From: Trachythela sp. YZ-2020
Lineage: Eukaryota; Cnidaria; Anthozoa; Malacalcyonacea; Clavulariidae
Direction of reading: 5' to 3'
Assembly (NCBI GenBank): GCA_016169945.1
Contig: JADLSH010000379.1
Span: forward strand, 896,001-960,000
DNA: 64,000 bases
In this document: one piece after another, positions 34,441-45,100 of the stretch
How positions within the stretch are numbered: position 1 is the stretch's first letter
Layout: each line of letters opens with the position of its first letter
The notes under the pieces: model-generated
Databases searched by the model: none
The model's input: the letters and a program-made list of their open reading frames with translations, nothing else
What the model was told of the DNA's origin: nothing
Position numbers and translations under genes: made by a program

Positions 34441-35975
34441 AAATCACGTTGTTTGAATTTTGAAGTAATGAAGTTTCAATAAAATCGTCTGGCGTTAGAG
34501 AGTGTTAGACAAAGTGAAAATGTGGCCACTTCAAGGTTTAAGGCAGACAGTTTATTAACCCTTTACATATTACCCATTTCTATGGCTGTCTGACTGTCCC
34601 ACTGATCAACAAATCGTCTGGGGTTAGACAGAATATTGAAATAGACTAGCTGGCGTTAGAGTAAAAAGCTTTAATGTTGGACAGGGGGAAATGTATAAGT
34701 AGAAGATCACTACATGCTCTACATGGCCACCTGGAGGATAAAGGTTGAAGGAATCCTCGCTCTTTGCCTTTGCGCTCCTAAAATATTATCATGTTTTAAG
34801 CTATACTATGTTTTCAAAAACGGCAAATATTTTCTATTCAATTCTTAATTTAACGAATTTATTAGGACAGAGCCAACTTACCTCGTGTTTGTAGAAGTCT
34901 TTAATGACTTTTCCTTTTCTGTGAGTCGACCAGCTTTGCCGTTTCTCATTCTGCCATTCATACTTCATTTATATACTGGACTACATAGGCGACTAATAAA
35001 GACTAATGAGAGTAATAAAGAGGTCGGCGTTTTAGATGTTCTACAGATGTCGTAGCCTGCACGCAGCCTACAGATGTCGACGTAGGAGTTATATTAATAA
35101 TTCTAATTTGAAGTGTATCATTTCTATATAGAGATTGAAAATACATGGACAACCTAGAACAGTTTGTAACTGATAGAGTTGTCCAGTTTTCTATTTAGTT
35201 TATTAGTCTTGATATGTTAATCATTATTTTAGATGCCATGTTAAAGCGTTAAATGTCATTAAGATTCCATTTAAAGCGTTTTCTTCTTCTAATTGAGGAA
35301 AAGCCTTACAATAAATGGTTTCTCTAAATTATTAATACTTCAAGTGTATTCCTACGCTAAAGACACCAATGCCATTATTATTGACAAATTTAAATTTCTG
35401 ATAACAAATTTACAAAACGCTATAAAGGCTTGCATTAAGGCCAAGCTGGACAGCCAACGCGGAGACGATTTTGAAAGAAATTCCATATATATCATTATCA
35501 GTTTCAAATTGACTTGTTAGGATCTTCCACCATAGTCTGTTGGTGGTAGTGCGAAAATTCAAAAATTGTCATTTGCCGTACTTTTTAGGTGAGGAAATTA
35601 ATCTAAAATGAACTATTTTTGCTTTGTATTCGCTTTATGCATTTCTCTTTACAGGTGTTTTGGGGCAAAGTAGGTGTTTTGGGGCAAAGTGGCTGTTTGG
35701 CTCAGTCGTATGCTTTCGGTTCATCTCCCGGTAGTCGGGTACTCTGGTCTCCTTCCACAGTGACACTGTGCCAATAACTGCTGCATGGACTGCTAGAAAG
35801 TAGAGCTGATACCTTATGTAGCTATCCAGAAGAAAAACAGTTAGTTTAGTTTAGGTTTCCATCTGTATAGTAACACTGCACCAATACGGTAGGACCTTTC
35901 TGGACCTCTAGGAAGAACCGTTTAGAACTGATATAGCTATCCAGTATATAAATGTGATCATATTGTATTCCAGGT
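34441..35975. other. Shared upstream region of two divergent knot genes
   Basis: Contains a CTGGCGTTAGA-type motif repeated at about 34488, 34618 and 34645. The open frame at 35293-35520 has no recognisable features. A 114-bp family copy lies at 35795-35955. Any bidirectional regulatory region should be here, but no specific site is claimed. Confidence 0.4.
35795..35955. repeat. 114-bp family, copy beside the second knot gene
   Basis: Carries GTTTCCATCTGTATAGTAACACTG-like and GACCTCTAGGAAGAACCGTT motifs, then CTATCCAGTATATAAATG. It ends about 15 bases before the acceptor-like CCAG that precedes the start codon at 35976, so it may form part of an upstream intron. Confidence 0.75.
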
Positions 35976-36371
35976 ATGTCGCTTACGAAGAACTGTTTCT
36001 CTATCCTCGTTGCCACACTGTCTATATTTATATTAACCACATCGATACAACAACCTGAAGACGATATCGTAAAGGCGCCAAATATGTGTAAAGTCCAGCA
36101 CGGGTTAATCACAGTCCGCTACGCAAACTGCATTTCAAGAAACCTTATCCTTCCGCTGTGTTCTGGAAACTGCTTCTCGATGGATAACTGGAAGACAAGC
36201 AGACCCTGTAGCTGCTGTAAGCCCACGAAAACCAGGTGCACAACATTCGATCTGAAATGCTATGATGATACTCATGCACTGGTAGTAAAGAGATATCGTA
36301 TCCAGTACGCAATTGCTTGTACATGCACAACTTGCCATGATACATACAAGCATTTTGGTTCGAGTATTTAA
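35976..36371 (+). CDS. Secreted cystine-knot protein, second of the pair
   Basis: 131 codons with an N-terminal hydrophobic stretch (NCFSILVATLSIFILTTS) that reads as a signal peptide. The knot follows: MCKVQ, ANC, LPLCSGNC (C-x-G-x-C box), CSCC, CTTFDLKC and the closing ACTCTTC. The layout matches that of the minus-strand knot protein at 34063, but identity is low outside the cysteines; it also has an extra Cys (KTRC). A CCAG immediately upstream of GTATG suggests a preceding non-coding exon. AATAAA lies at 36453, 82 bases after the stop. It is plausibly the partner subunit of the neighbouring protein; the family assignment (bursicon- or GPB5-like versus another CTCK group) is not settled. 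Confidence 0.8.
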   Translation: MSLTKNCFSILVATLSIFILTTSIQQPEDDIVKAPNMCKVQHGLITVRYANCISRNLILPLCSGNCFSMDNWKTSRPCSCCKPTKTRCTTFDLKCYDDTHALVVKRYRIQYAIACTCTTCHDTYKHFGSSI

Positions 36372-36452
36372 ACGCCCTGGATAAAGCTATAGACATAACG
36401 AAAACTATATTAAGATTGAATTGAATAAGTCCAAATGTAAACGACGCAATGT

Positions 36453-36458
36453 AATAAA
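36453..36458 (+). promoter_or_regulatory. Polyadenylation signal AATAAA
   Basis: Canonical hexamer 82 bases downstream of the stop codon of the plus-strand cystine-knot gene. Confidence 0.5.
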
Positions 36459-37317
36459 ACAAATAGTAGCCTCATTTCATTTTCGTTTCGAATTTGCTTC
36501 AATAAACTCAACTGTTTTAGCAAATTACATACAGTAGTCCTTGACGTGCTTAGTACTGACAGTATATAGCAACGCGTTCTTATATTCGGCAGTTTGACTA
36601 CTTTCACACGATAATACCAGAAAACTTATAACTGCATTTGTCTATTTCCGACTAAAATTCCAAAAATAATATGAAATTCCAACCAGAGGGGTTTCAAAAT
36701 TTTCGAGATCGTGTGAACTTACTGTAGATATACAAAACATGTAGACCGTCCGTCCGTAAACCCTCTATTAAGCCCTACGGGGGGAGGTTGTTGTGAAAGG
36801 GGAGGTGTTTGAAAGAGGGGGCTTAACAGATGTCTTCCTCGGGGTGTGGTAATAATGGATTTACGGTATTTTGGACAGTCTTCAATCGAAAATGAAGCTC
36901 AATTCTTATCACATATTACTCTGAAATAAATATTAACACTATTTTATCCGAAAGTTCCAATGAATATCAAAAAACGATTGCTCATATCAAAACTGTTAGT
37001 TAATGAAAAGTTCAGACTTTGGTCGGACGAAGTGGGGGCGTTGTACCTGAGTGCGGGGGGCCATACGGGGAATCTTGGGTGACCAACTGTGGGGGTGGGG
37101 ACGAGACTCCGATCGGTAGCCGAACCTAGGGAAAAACGAGAAAAGAGTACATATCAATAAGTGGGTATTACTAAGTACTGCGGTTGGATCAATAAGAACT
37201 TCGACGTTTCCAGCGAAGGGCCATCGTCTGGTAGATAGATTCAAATTAACCGCAGTATTTCGTAAAGACACAACCTACACTGGCGCCACACGTTCGGGGT
37301 ATAACTAAGCACTATCG

Positions 37318-37495
37318 TGCAGCAGATGGTGGTCAATACTCGTGCACTGGTAGTAAAGAGATATCGTATCCAATATGCAATTGCTTGTACATGCACAACT
37401 TGCCATGATACAGCTATGGTCCCTGGATAAAGCTATAGACATAACGAAACTATATTAAGATTGAATTGAATAAGTCCAAATTTAAACGAGTTATC
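37318..37495 (+). pseudogene. Partial 3' duplicate of the cystine-knot gene
   Basis: From about 37335 the sequence repeats the last coding part of the gene at 35976-36371 (GTAGTAAAGAGATATCGTAT, then codons for CTCTTC) and about 70 bp of its 3' flank (GGATAAAGCTATAGACATAA). About 30 bp around the original stop codon are missing. There is no 5' coding part, so it is a truncated copy. Confidence 0.9.
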
Positions 37496-37504
37496 AGAGT
37501 GAGA

Positions 37505-37835
37505 AAATAATTAACAATTATTGGATGAGGTTGAGCATGATATTGAGAATTATCGAGCCGAAGTTTGCGTTATCTGCCGAAGCGAAGCTGAGGCGGATAA
37601 CGCAAACTGAGGCTTGATAATTCTCGATATCATGCGAAAACCGAATTCAATAATTGTTTTATTATGCATTTATAAATGCAGAGGCCTTTAGAGAGTTTTG
37701 TAGGGAAAAAATAGCGGCAAAAAATTACGTCACCTACAGATAATTTTCAATGTCGTGTAGGTGGCAAGACATTGAGAATTATCTGTAGGCTTTTAGCCAA
37801 TCACAATCGAGATTGCATCAGTAATGCATAATAAT
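37505..37835. mobile_element. Foldback element with GTTTGCGTTATC arms
   Basis: Arms GAGAATTATCGAGCC...GTTTGCGTTATC and GATAACGCAAAC...GATAATTCTCGAT face each other at 37540-37640. A second partial pair (ATTGAGAATTATCTGTAGGC) follows at 37740-37790. The outer ends carry ATTATGCAT-type motifs. Confidence 0.65.
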
Positions 37836-37860
37836 GTTAATTCTTTTCATTATACATGTA

Positions 37861-38237
37861 CAGTTGCCGCCGCTTATATGCAAATCCTTTTTGCCAACTA
37901 AGCGGTTCGTTCCCAGGACGCGCATCCAGCAAAATCTATTAGCATAATACAAAATGATAAAAAATACCAAAGCCAGTTTCATCTCAGCAACATGCGACAA
38001 CAGATTTTAAGAAAGGATAGAAAATAGCTTTCTAAAATTGTATTTATCAATAAACTAAAAATATACAAGGTAACTGTTCTTATTTTTGGAAATAACAATC
38101 AATTAATGTTTGCTTTTTGGCAACACTTGAAAATGTTTCTTTGCATGTAAGCGACTTTAACGCAAAAAGTTCAATTTTTCTTTTGCATATAAGCGACTTT
38201 TGCATATAAGCGACTTGCATATAAGCGGCGGCGACTG
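37861..38237. mobile_element. TA-flanked MITE with GCATATAAGCG motifs
   Basis: The ends CAGTTGCCGCCGCTTATATG and the inverted copy ending GGCGGCGACTG are flanked by TA (37859-37860 and 38238-38239). Inside, TTGCATATAAGCGACT repeats several times near the right end. Tc1/mariner-type target. Confidence 0.85.
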
Positions 38238-38470
38238 TAGTAGTCTTGTATTTGGCAAATAAATAGAATTGAGAGGTGTCAGTGTCAACAGTTCTGAAGT
38301 TCTCCATCTGCTGTCCTGTATTCCTTCTCAAACCTACCAACTGGTCAATGAGACAAAAAAGTGTTGACCATATAAACTGGATAAATAAGGTCACAAAATA
38401 ACAAGATTGTAAACTGTAAAGATTGGTTAGATTATCAACGTTTAATTTGCCGTCGGTATACGATATCTGC

Positions 38471-38856
38471 AAAGCTCCGTACAGACGAGCAAGTTTTCCT
38501 TGACAAGTTCCTTGTCGAGTTTACTTGTTCATGTGTACGGCAAACAAGTTTTTTTCGATCAATTTTTCCTTGACAAGTTTTACGAGCCCGTGTATTAACG
38601 ACACAAGTGAATACTTCATGTTTATAGTGGCAATGGCCGCTCAACTAGATCGAAAATAAGTGTGCAGTGGCGTACTGCGCATTTCTTTGTCAAGTTTTCC
38701 TTGTCGGCCGTACACACGAACAATTTTCCTTGTTCGAAAGCTGGCATGACTAGCTTTTGAACAAGGCTCCTTGTCAAGGAAAACTTGTCAATTTTTTACC
38801 GTACACACGGGCAAATAAAACTTGTCAAGGAAAACTTGCTCGTCTGTACGGGGCTT
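38471..38856. mobile_element. MITE with TTGACAAGTTTTCCTTG motifs
   Basis: The ends AAGCTCCGTACAGACGAGCA and its inverted copy (TGCTCGTCTGTACGGGGCTT) define it. The interior repeats AAGTTTTCCTTGACAAG and GTACACACG in both orientations. Confidence 0.9.
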
Positions 38857-39146
38857 AACTCTCGTGTCATTGTTAATTGCCTCATTTATACTGCCGATGT
38901 ACGATTAATCTGGACAAACTTGTGCGAAAGATAGTTCGTCTGGGTATGGACACGGCAACCATGATGAATCATGGCATGGAGAATGGGATTTTCAAAACAA
39001 TGAAAAGACAATGGACCATTCTGATCATTCAATCATGACTAGATGGCACTATTGTTTTGCGAAGTATCATGCAAAGGGTCCATTCCATGGCGTGGTCCAT
39101 TCCTTTTAAAACGAGTTAACCTACATATAAATATTTAGTCTTTACC

Positions 39147-42100
39147 TGGACGGGATAATTCATTGGTGTAGGTTTGATAAGCGGAGGTGGAGGTACAGAA
39201 AGACCAGTGCTTGGTACATTATTTCGATATGGTGCAGGGTTGGTAAACATTGCTTGAGTTGGGACTGGACTGGGTTTTGTTAAAGGTGGAGGATTGCCTA
39301 GAAAAAAGATGAACAGGCCTTTAGATTTCCATTATTTGGCCATTCCCGGGGAGCATCATGTCAGTACCATGCAAGTCTCTAGCCCCCGGGAATACGATAT
39401 ACAGGCCTGGTAAAATTACGTCATTCACTTAGGAGGAGATCATTTACATTTTGAAGGGGTTTTCAAGTATTTGTTGTGAATTGCCGTATGGAGCACTGCC
39501 CAAAAAAACATGCGTTAAATTAAGTTTTGGGCGATGTGTTGGTTGATGGCGATGGTCTTTCATTCTGCAAGCGAGGTTCGATCCTGTAGTAGGAATTTGT
39601 TTGATTATAATTTCACCATAAGAGTGCTTCAGTTTGACTCTAACAAACACCGCAGGTTTTGTTCAGGAACTCAGGTTTCCTCCCGTAGTGACCCTGGGCA
39701 AACAGGAAATAGTCGTTACTGGACCCCAAAGGAGAACAGTTTAGAACTCATCAAGCCATCTAGCATCTATAAATATAGTACAGTTAAGTTTAGTGTTTTA
39801 ATAATGTCAGTTGAGTTTTTATCGGCTCTTTCTTGAGGACACACCGACAAGTCTGAATGGGTGATCCACATCTATGCCCTAAACCAAGCCATAAAACTAC
39901 CACCATACCTTGAGCAGTGCCAGGTGATGGTACCGATGAACCACCAGATTCAGGCGATGGTACCTGGTCACCATCTTTCTTATCTGTTCTTACTATTCCT
40001 TGCTCGGCTTCGTATTCCTCTAAGATTCGCTCAAGGTCGTAACGTTTACGGTGGTTCACGAAGAAATTGCGACATTGACTTACAGTCTTGTTCTGTAATA
40101 CATCCGCCATTGCTTGAAAGTCTTTGCCATAACGACGAACAGCTGGAAATGAGGAGCAAGTTTAGAGTTTAAGGGGCTGTGTTTGTTGTGAACATTTATC
40201 CAAATACAATGAAATATTGGATTGAGTAACTATTGTGTTAAAAATGAAGCCGGAAGTCAGCCATAAAAAGCGACCAATTGATGTATTATTTCTTGCGATG
40301 TTTTATTTGTCAAATTAATGTTTTAAAGTTTGAAGAAGTTTAAAAAAGAATTATGGACATATTCTCCGTACATATGGCCCCTTAGTAGAGACGGACGCTG
40401 CGGTCTAACAGCGTTTAACAGGTTTCATCTAATCTCTTTTGACTTTTGCACTAGTCAACAACGGAATGCGCTATCAAGATTATTTTGAAGATCAGTGGTT
40501 TTCTAGAAATCATAAAGATGACTAAAACTTCATTGCTAAAACTCACACTGTACAGCTAAAGTGAGTTCTTCATTGCTCCACCTGGCGTTGTTCTTCAAGT
40601 TCGGCTGTTGTTAGAAAAAATACACTTCGTTAAATGTCTGCTACATAACACGTACTGTACATGGGTCTTGCCGAAAACTAGTCAGGAGATGGCCCTTACT
40701 AGACATCTAGAAGGAACAGTTTAGAACTGATAGAGCTAGCAAGTATCACTAAAGTTAGTTCAATTTAGACATAGGCGTAGGGGCGCAACTTCGTGTGGGG
40801 GCAACAAAATTTTGCCCGAATTTTCAAGCTTACCGAAAATGACCGAATTTGGATAATAACATATTGATAACAATTATAACCACTTTTAATTGTATTTTAC
40901 AAATAAATATGCTGAATTTTCACTTGTGCATTGCTTCTGTGAACTCAAAATGAACGAACGTTTACAAATTGAGTTGTCTATGAGTTAACATTGGCACAAT
41001 CTCTAGGGAGGTCCGGGGGCATGCTCCGTGAGGGTTCTAAAAGGGTATTTCGTGCATTCTGAGACCACTCTGATACCCAGATAATATACATTCAAAATCG
41101 CGTACATTCATTGACCTGGTTCAATACTAATACTAATAATATAAGTTACTAAATAATCATTCAGTCTAATTCTTAAAGAAAAATAATTGGGGCGACATGT
41201 AAATGCCACTCGCATTTTCTCCATACACTCTTGGCTACGGCCCTGGTTGTCAATGTTAATGAGAGCGATAGAATTAAAGCGTTCTAGGTCTATTGATGTG
41301 CAAAGATAGGTTTTCATGCGCAGTTCTCGTTATAGCCGTTACAACTAGAGCCAATTCTTCTTCGGTCATGAATTTAGATTTCCTCCTGTAGTAAAACTGA
41401 TAAAGTTATCAAGCATCAATAAAGTACTTAGTTTAGGCTAGTTTAGTTAACATACACATCATTAACCATACCTCAAGACCTCGAACATCGTTTATCCCAG
41501 TCTGTAAATCAAATCTATCCTGACTAATATTCTGTTTATTGCTTTGTATCTGACGTTTGAGGTTTATGATATCCATGTCCAAGGGACGCAAGTGAGCGTT
41601 ACTATGTAGACCACTGACAATAATTAATGATTCTTGAGTGATGATCATACCCTGTAACACGTAGAAACAACTTCATATCACTGAACTCTAAAGGAATTGG
41701 ACCGAGAGTAGACAAGCGATAGTTTGGACACAGTATAGAGACGACCAGTAGGGCCACTCGGCAATGCAACATGTTGCCGGCTTTTTATGCAAAAATATGC
41801 AGTTTACTGGCCAGGAAAGTTAGTCCAGCTTGCTTATTGGCCAGAAAAAGCAATTGACTGGCTGCCAATGCGTAATGAGCGGCCACACAAAATTTCAAAT
41901 GAGTGGCCCTACTGGTCGTCTCTATACTGTGGTTTGGATGAGAGTTTCATCAACTCTCATGCCCTGGTCAAACGAGAACAAGAGTTGCATGAGAGTTGAC
42001 TGGATATTACCACGCGTACCGGTCAAACGAGCAAAAACTCTCATCAACTCTCATTAAAATTTGAACCAGCTCCAAATTGATGAGAGTGCATGAGAGTCGA

Positions 42101-45100
42101 TGAGAGTTGGCGGTCAAACTCGGGCGAGAGTTGCAACTGTCATTGACTCTCATCCTCGCTTGACCGGGGCTTCAGCTTCAAATTTCGTTTCAAACTCATT
42201 GACGTAGAGTTAGGGTTCCAGTTGTAGGCAAAACTGTTGTATATATAGCATACAAAATTCAAACCTTCGGAGGTTTTCGCTTTCCTTTCCCTGAGATCGG
42301 GCATTGTGACTGTCGCTCTTCGCATGATTAGAAGATCTTGACCTCATTATTCCAGTTCTCCTAGAATATGAATTTATTTCAGTTATGATAACGATATCAA
42401 CAGACAACGGACTTCAATGTACAATGATCTTGAAACGAAATGACCAGGACAGGGCTCAAAATAACGGCCGATTGGTCTCCGGGCAAAATGACCGGTCAGG
42501 TTGATTTTAGCTCGGTTAAAATCTGTTTTTGACCGGTCACTAATACGCATTTACTAACAGTGAAACAAATCATAAGAATTTGTTCAGAGACATCACTTTT
42601 ACTGTTTCGCGGTGACGTTCTAAACGCACAAGACGTTAGCAATCACCGTGTATTTAGGTGAATAGGCAACGTTGTCAGTGTTACTGTAGTGCTTTCAGGG
42701 AAATCTTTATCATAAGGATTTAAAATTATAGCGGAAGGCATGAAAATGTGGTCGGTCAAAATGACCGGCGAGGTTTAAAAGTGACCGGTCAACAGGTATT
42801 TTTGGCCGGTCATTGACCGTTGACCGGCCGTTATTTTGAGCCCTGCCCGTGAGACGTGTCTTGACACCGATGATCTGCCTAAATCTGACCAATGTGACTA
42901 CATACCTCCAGAATTGATAACAAGCATTGCACATCATTCCTTTGGGTGTGGTATGCATCTGACCTACGTTAGTACCACAGTGGAAACAAATACTTGCCGG
43001 CACAATCTGAGGTGGAGGATGATTCTATTTAAAGCAAAAGGTCAAATCAGTTAGACAAAAAACTGTTTCGTCTTTTTGTGATAAAATCTTGAATGCGTGC
43101 TTAATTTAATTGCTTTTCCATCAAGTACGATACCGTACACAAACATACATATAAAAACATACATAATACAATTAAATAAACTAAGTTGATGGTTGGGTAA
43201 CCGCAACAGCCTTAAACCAATTACTGCGGGCCCAAAATAGCTAGAGATAAATTAACAATAACACAAATTAAACAACTAAAAACAACAGCTTATCGAGATG
43301 GTTAAAGTCCTTGCTCTATTGCATCTCGGGCAAATAGTTTTGAAAGTTCGTGCATCCTCACAATCATATGTGATCTTTAATGCGGTGTAGTAGTACTCTC
43401 GCATTACTGACTTAAACGAGTTGAAGTTCTCGGACTCCATACTCAAGTCTAATATGTCTGTCAATGTATTCCATGTTCTGATGGCTCTTATCCAAAACGA
43501 TCTTTGATAGGATCTAGGGAAGCACGGGTAGCAGATGCGGTTAGCGCGCTGCCCCTTACCTCTGAGTTAAGCCGGCTATACAGCAGGTCGAGGGCACGGA
43601 TTTACTCAGGTTGGGTAACGCCAGTGTCCTTGATAAACTCATGTAAGTTGAGATTGGTTGGTTCTCTCCTGTGCTTCGAGGGTTTTTCTCCGGGTACTCC
43701 GGTTTTCCTCCCTCGCTAAAAACTAACCTTTAGGGATTAACCTTGACTAACTAACTAACCCTCGGAACCTTTGTCAATTGGGTTGCAAAACCTGTTAAGG
43801 ATTTCCGTCCACCTCAGAGTGGTAAACACAATAAACATGAACATAAACAAGGTTGTTTGTTTTTCTCCGCGGGATTTCGTACTTTACACCGTTTGTACTG
43901 GTGGACGATCTTAATGGTCTTGTTGTCTTCGCGTGCAAGGCAAAGGACGTGCTGGTAAGGCCACGAATTACTTTAAAGAAATGTACCATGTCAAGGTATT
44001 CATGCCAGTAACATATTGGCAGTAGATGGAGAGTCTGCAATCTGGATTTGTAATCTCCATTTTGGTTCCAGCGTAGTAGCGATACACAATATACTCGAGG
44101 CTTTGTACGATCTTTTTGTACGTCTTTTTGGACTTCCAAACGCTACATCTTCACATGTAAAAAAATCTGTACAACATTTGACATTATCAAATTCAAATTG
44201 TATATACTCACTTGTTTTCCTGGCAGGTTTCGCTTAAGGCCTCCATTTGAACGACCCTAGAAAGAACATTATGTGAAGTTAGAAAATATTTGCATAAATA
44301 TATTGAGAATTGTTACTTGTGGTGCCAGTGTAGGTAGTGTCTTTGCGAAATAGAGCGGGTCTTTTGGATCAATCTACTTGAAAAATACAACAAGAACTTC
44401 GACGTTTCGAGCGAAGGCCCTTCGTCTGACACTAACTTCCAGACGAAGGGCCTTCGCTTGAAACATCGAAGTTCTTATTGTATTTTTCAAGTCGATTGAT
44501 CCAAAAGACCTGCTCTATTTCATTGTTACTTGAAACTACCAAGTTTATTATGCATGACTTACCTCCTTTTCAGGTTCAAAATCGCTGTCACTGGTGTCAG
44601 ATTTGTCACTTTCATTATCACTGAAATAAATACATTTGATAAGTATTTTTATCCATTGAGCTGCAGTGCACTCTTATAAGCCGTACTTGGAAATCTTACT
44701 GTTTACTTTTGAACAATTCATGATTGAATTTTCAGAAAAGTCCTAAAAAGCCCTTGGCCCAAGATGTACTGTACATAACACAGTACAGGGTTCTGCCCAT
44801 GACCATGTGAGTGCCGGGTACCTGCAGCCCTGATGGCATGACCCCCTCCCACCCTGCCGATAACTTTTAAAACTTGATCGACTGGTCTCAGCGTAGCTTG
44901 AAGCGCGACATCGATTAACAAAATGCAAAGTGATTAGAGCCGTTCGTCAGACGTCTTTCTGACTTTGGGGGGATAGCGTATTTCTCCGAATCACCAGTAA
45001 CTAATATTGTGCACATTGTAGTACTGAATTTCATCTAATATTAATGTTTAAATAACAAAATTCGCCAAGATAAAACATTAGGGTACAGTACAACATTGGG

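Noticed and set aside
35293..35520. 75-codon plus-strand frame between the two knot genes
   Set aside because: No signal peptide, domain, conserved motif or splice support seen; likely chance.
41787..42057. Two plus-strand frames of 70-75 codons
   Set aside because: They lie entirely within two adjoining MITEs.
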